From assembly GCF_016429255.1 (NCBI RefSeq), contig NZ_JAELUG010000081.1, positions 1 to 33,397 on the forward strand: a stretch of DNA of 33,397 nt. The letters run 5' to 3'. Below, piece by piece: positions 30,431 through 33,397 of the stretch. The notes beneath the pieces were generated by a model. It made no database searches. It was not told the origin of the DNA and worked only from the letters and a program-made list of their open reading frames with translations. The stretch comes from Rhizobium sp. ASV8 (GTDB lineage Bacteria; Pseudomonadota; Alphaproteobacteria; Rhizobiales; Rhizobiaceae). The position numbers and the translations under genes are program-made. The stretch's first letter is position 1; the number at the start of each line of letters is the position of its first letter.

Positions 30431-33156
30431 TTCAATTCATCCAGCTTCGGGACATCGATTGGTCTTGGCATGCGGATGGTAAAGACCGCTCCTTGGCGAT
30501 CCGTTCGGTTACCGGCGGCAACGGTGCCGCCCATGGCCTCGACAAAGCCACGGCAGATCGAAAGGCCGAGCCCCGTGCCGGCTCTCACCTGATCGCCCTT
30601 GCGGACGCGATAAAACGTATCGAAGACACGCTCGAGATCGGTGGGCGGAATGCCGGGCCCCTCGTCCATAACCCGGAAGACGATATTGTCGATATCGGCC
30701 CAGGCCTCCAGACGAATGGCCGAACCATCCGGGGCATATTTGGCGGCGTTGTCGAGCAGATTGAACAGAACCTGCTCGAACAGGACAGGATCGACCTTCA
30801 CCATCGGCAGGTCGGCAGGTATCTGGACCTCGACGCGGTGGCGGCTGAGGATTTTCTCGGCGCGGCGCAGCGCGCTGCCGACGATATCGCCGCCATAATG
30901 CAGCGCATAATTCGGCTCCATCGCGCCGGACTCGATCTTGGTCATGTCGAGCAGGTTGACGATGAAACGGTTGAGCCGTTCGGATTCATCGATAACCGTC
31001 GATAGAAGATCGACGCGATCCTCGTGCGGCAGGGTTTCCAGATAATCACGCAGGGTTCCCGCCGCCCCCATGATTGCTGCGAGCGGCGTCTTCAGGTCAT
31101 GGGAGATGGAGGTCAGCAACGCCGAGCGAAGCCGGTCCGCCTCGACGGCCAGCTTGGCTCGGTCGACATCCGCCACCAGCTGCACGCGCTCGATGGCAAG
31201 CGCCGCCTGATCGGCAAGAGCATCGAGAAGCCGCTGCTGTTCCGGCGTCAGAAGCGGGCCTTCACGGCGATCGCTGTCGAGGCCGATAACGCCGACCGCA
31301 GTGCGGCCGGTCCGCAGTGGCACGTAGAGACGCTTGGCGCCCGGCAGGGTATCGGCGCCACGGCCGGCGGCATGATTGTGTTCCCATGCCCAGCGCGCCG
31401 CCGCGATATCGGCATCGTCGAGCGTGTCGTCAGGCGGATAGCCGGCCCTGACGGCGATCGTTCCGTGCTCGGGTAGAAGCAGAACAACCCGCAGCTTCAG
31501 CATCGAGGCCAATTGAAAGGCCGTCGCCCACAATACATCGTCGAGCGTGCCGGTGCCGGCGAGCTTTTTAGAAAATAGATAGAGGTCTTCCGTCGTTCGC
31601 GCACGCTGGCGGGCGGCGAAGGCTTGCCGCTGCACCGTCGCCGTCAGGTTGCTGGCAATGATCGCGACACCGAGGAAGAAGAAGAAGGCGAGAACGCTTT
31701 CCGGATCACTGATCGTCAGCGTGTAGCGCGGCGGCAGAAAGAAGAAATTGAAGGCAAGTGCGCCGAGAATGCAGGAATAGAGCGCCGGACGCAAACCCTG
31801 TGTCACGGCGCTGGCAAGGACCGCCATCAGGAAGACGAGCGCCAGATTGCGCACGTCCAGAACCTGATCGAGGATGACGCAGAAGCCCAGGGCAATGGCG
31901 ACATAAAGCGTCGCCAGAGCATAACCGCGCAACTGGAAAGGAGGCGGCGAAGGCGCTACCTTGACGCCGCGGTTTGCGGCCTGACCATCCGCATCGCTAC
32001 CGGAAATGACATGGACACTGATGTCCCCGGCCTTGCGGATGAGATCGTAGGAAACTGAGCGCCGCGACCAGTCGCGCCACGACCCGATCTTCGGCGAACC
32101 GATGACGATATGGGTGACGTTGTTGCTGGCTGAGTGGCGAAGCAGCTCCTCGGCAACTTCGCGGCCCGGAAGGGTTATGGCCTCGCCACCGAGCTGTTCG
32201 GCAAGTCTGAGCGTTGCGGCAATCGTATCGCGTTGCGCCTCCGTCAAGCTGATCGATCGATTGGTCTCAACGTAGACGGCGGCCCAGGGTGCACGCAGAC
32301 GCGACGCCATGCGCGCCGCATAGCGCACCAGCGAGGCGGAACGCGGGTGGTGGTCGATGGACACCAGCACGCGCTCGCCGGCAGCCCAGGGCCCGGGGAT
32401 CGCATGGGCCTGCATATGGGTCAGAAGCTGATCGTCGACGCGCTGCGCCGTGCGCCTCAGAGCCAGTTCGCGCAGCGCCGTCAGATTGCCTGGCGTGAAA
32501 TAGTTGGTCAGCGCCCGCTCTGCCGTCTTCGACACATAGACCTTCCCATCATGCAGGCGCTTGATGAGATCGTCGGGGGTGAGATCGATAATCTCGACAT
32601 CATCGGCAAGATCGATGATCGAATCCGGCACCGTTTCCCTGACGCGGATGCGCGTGATCTGTGAGACGACGTCGTTGAGGCTTTCGACGTGCTGGATATT
32701 CAGCGTCGTATAGACATCGATGCCGCGTTCCAGAAGTTCCTTGACGTCGAGATAGCGCTTCGGATGCCGGCTGCCATGCGCATTCGTATGCGCGAGTTCG
32801 TCCACCAATACCAATCCGGGCCGACGCTTCAGGATGGCGTCGAGATCCATCTCCTCGAGCGCCCTGCCCTTGTAGTCGACGGCAACACGCGGAATGATTT
32901 CAAAGCCCTCGACCAGGGCCTGCGTCTCGCGCCGGCCATGGGTCTCGACCACGCCGACGACCACATCCACCCCGTCGGCGATCTTCGCCCTGCCCGATAT
33001 GAGCATCTCATAGGTCTTGCCCACGCCGGGCGCCGCGCCCAGAAAGATCTTCAGCCGTCCGCGCGCCTCTGCCTTTGCTTTTTCCAAAAGTGCGTCGGGC
33101 GAAGGCCTGCTCATCATGTCGCGGCTATCATCTGCCATCGGTGGGTGGTCTTTCAT
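30427..33156 (-). CDS. kdpD: KdpD sensor histidine kinase
   Basis: A 909-residue sensor with the full KdpD layout. Residues about 30-240 are the KdpD N-terminal domain with the Walker-A-like GAAPGVGKT and DELAHTN. About 250-380 is a USP-like domain (RVLVSIDHHPRSASLVRYAARM). About 400-500 carries four membrane helices, about 520-660 is a GAF-like region, and the kinase core follows: SISHDLKTPLAA (H686), NLLDNAAKYAP, DEGPGIP and GTGLGLSICRG. It senses potassium and turgor and passes phosphate to KdpE. The ATG at 33156 has no ribosome binding site and lies 4 bp from a strong hairpin; MADD at 33138 is an alternative start. It is 41 bp after kdpC. Confidence 0.95.
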   Translation of the reverse strand: MKDHPPMADDSRDMMSRPSPDALLEKAKAEARGRLKIFLGAAPGVGKTYEMLISGRAKIADGVDVVVGVVETHGRRETQALVEGFEIIPRVAVDYKGRALEEMDLDAILKRRPGLVLVDELAHTNAHGSRHPKRYLDVKELLERGIDVYTTLNIQHVESLNDVVSQITRIRVRETVPDSIIDLADDVEIIDLTPDDLIKRLHDGKVYVSKTAERALTNYFTPGNLTALRELALRRTAQRVDDQLLTHMQAHAIPGPWAAGERVLVSIDHHPRSASLVRYAARMASRLRAPWAAVYVETNRSISLTEAQRDTIAATLRLAEQLGGEAITLPGREVAEELLRHSASNNVTHIVIGSPKIGSWRDWSRRSVSYDLIRKAGDISVHVISGSDADGQAANRGVKVAPSPPPFQLRGYALATLYVAIALGFCVILDQVLDVRNLALVFLMAVLASAVTQGLRPALYSCILGALAFNFFFLPPRYTLTISDPESVLAFFFFLGVAIIASNLTATVQRQAFAARQRARTTEDLYLFSKKLAGTGTLDDVLWATAFQLASMLKLRVVLLLPEHGTIAVRAGYPPDDTLDDADIAAARWAWEHNHAAGRGADTLPGAKRLYVPLRTGRTAVGVIGLDSDRREGPLLTPEQQRLLDALADQAALAIERVQLVADVDRAKLAVEADRLRSALLTSISHDLKTPLAAIMGAAGTLRDYLETLPHEDRVDLLSTVIDESERLNRFIVNLLDMTKIESGAMEPNYALHYGGDIVGSALRRAEKILSRHRVEVQIPADLPMVKVDPVLFEQVLFNLLDNAAKYAPDGSAIRLEAWADIDNIVFRVMDEGPGIPPTDLERVFDTFYRVRKGDQVRAGTGLGLSICRGFVEAMGGTVAAGNRTDRQGAVFTIRMPRPIDVPKLDELK

Positions 33157-33160
33157 GACG

Positions 33161-33190
33161 AGGTTGAGACGGCATAGGCCGTCTCAACCT
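33161..33190 (-). promoter_or_regulatory. Strong intercistronic hairpin between kdpC and kdpD
   Basis: AGGTTGAGACGGC at 33161-33173 pairs perfectly with GCCGTCTCAACCT at 33178-33190 around ATAG, a 13-bp stem. It fills most of the gap from the kdpC stop (33198) to the kdpD ATG (33156). Without a U-tract it is not a classical terminator. It may protect the upstream kdpFABC message from decay or hold down kdpD translation. Confidence 0.7.
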
Positions 33191-33197
33191 GTTCAAC

Positions 33198-33397
33198 TTA
33201 CTGTTTCATAGAAGCATCGAGGACTTGGTTCAATGCCAGTACGTTGACGACGGGCTCGCCGAGGACGCCGAACTCCCGGGATTCCACGGCAGCATCGACA
33301 ATCGCCTTGAGCTTGGCCTCATCCATGTTGCGCGCCTTGGCCACGCGCGGAATCTGGAAATAGGCGGCATCCGGCGAAATGTCCGGGTCAAGACCAC
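33198..33397 (-). CDS. kdpC: KdpC, C-terminal end (cut by window edge)
   Basis: The last 65 codons plus stop (TAA at 33200-33198) of the potassium-transporting ATPase subunit C. The visible part GLDPDISPDAAYFQIPRVAKAR, then EFGVLGEPVVNVLALNQVLD, is the highly conserved C terminus of KdpC. KdpC stabilises the KdpFAB complex at the inner membrane and raises its potassium affinity. The rest of kdpFAB should lie just beyond the right edge, upstream in the same operon. Confidence 0.93.
   Translation of the reverse strand, partial: GLDPDISPDAAYFQIPRVAKARNMDEAKLKAIVDAAVESREFGVLGEPVVNVLALNQVLDASMKQ

Noticed and set aside
29789..30592. A 267-codon plus-strand open frame
   Set aside because: It is antisense to kdpE and the end of kdpD, both of which are unmistakable.
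1..33397. CRISPR arrays, tRNA or rRNA genes, insertion sequences, phage genes and toxin-antitoxin pairs
   Set aside because: I looked for regular direct repeats, cloverleaf-like segments, transposase or integrase motifs and small paired genes, and found none that can be supported.

Overview
The window looks like chromosomal DNA (or a large replicon) of a Rhizobium-type alphaproteobacterium. The evidence is dense GC-rich coding with short gaps, a uronate dehydrogenase very like the Agrobacterium enzyme, a RIME-like double-palindrome intergenic repeat, a stand-alone LigD-type polymerase, and a kdpC-kdpD-kdpE block. I see no insertion sequence, phage gene, tRNA, rRNA or CRISPR array. All calls come from reading the sequence and from remembered family motifs; no database was searched.

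Layout. (1) 1-6107, minus: an Opp/Dpp-type ABC importer operon in the order binding protein, two permeases, two ATPases, a GNAT acetyltransferase, then the start of a probable family-20 beta-N-acetylhexosaminidase that runs off the left edge. The transporter genes are joined by ATGA overlaps. The set suggests import and hydrolysis of N-acetylglucosamine-containing oligosaccharides. (2) 6108-6657: a non-coding stretch with the RIME-like repeat and a terminator. (3) 6658-7053: a RidA-family protein. (4) 7230-12299, minus: an AcoR-type sigma-54 activator, then a perfect -24/-12 promoter with two upstream palindromes, then a butanediol-dehydrogenase-like alcohol dehydrogenase and a SnoaL/FMO-like flavoprotein, closed by a clear intrinsic terminator. 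This is the most complete regulatory unit in the window. (5) 12522-21521: an accessory mixture of a family-25 glycosyltransferase, an SDR, the LigD-type polymerase domain, a methyltransferase-like membrane protein with a GST, three small proteins, a cardiolipin-synthase-like enzyme followed by an EEP-family hydrolase, and a second SDR. (6) 21522-25173: a gene-free 608 bp, an MFS exporter, and a FadR-type regulator divergent from uronate dehydrogenase. (7) 25209-29021, minus: a complete sulfate importer, sbp-cysT-cysW-cysA. (8) 29196-33397, minus: the end of kdpC, then kdpD, kdpE and a PtsN-like EIIA, so potassium sensing lies beside a nitrogen-PTS-type protein.

The best candidates for something new are the sigma-54/AcoR-controlled dehydrogenase-flavoprotein unit, the strong hairpin that abuts the kdpD start codon, and the EIIA gene downstream of kdpDE. 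None is proven novel from sequence alone.
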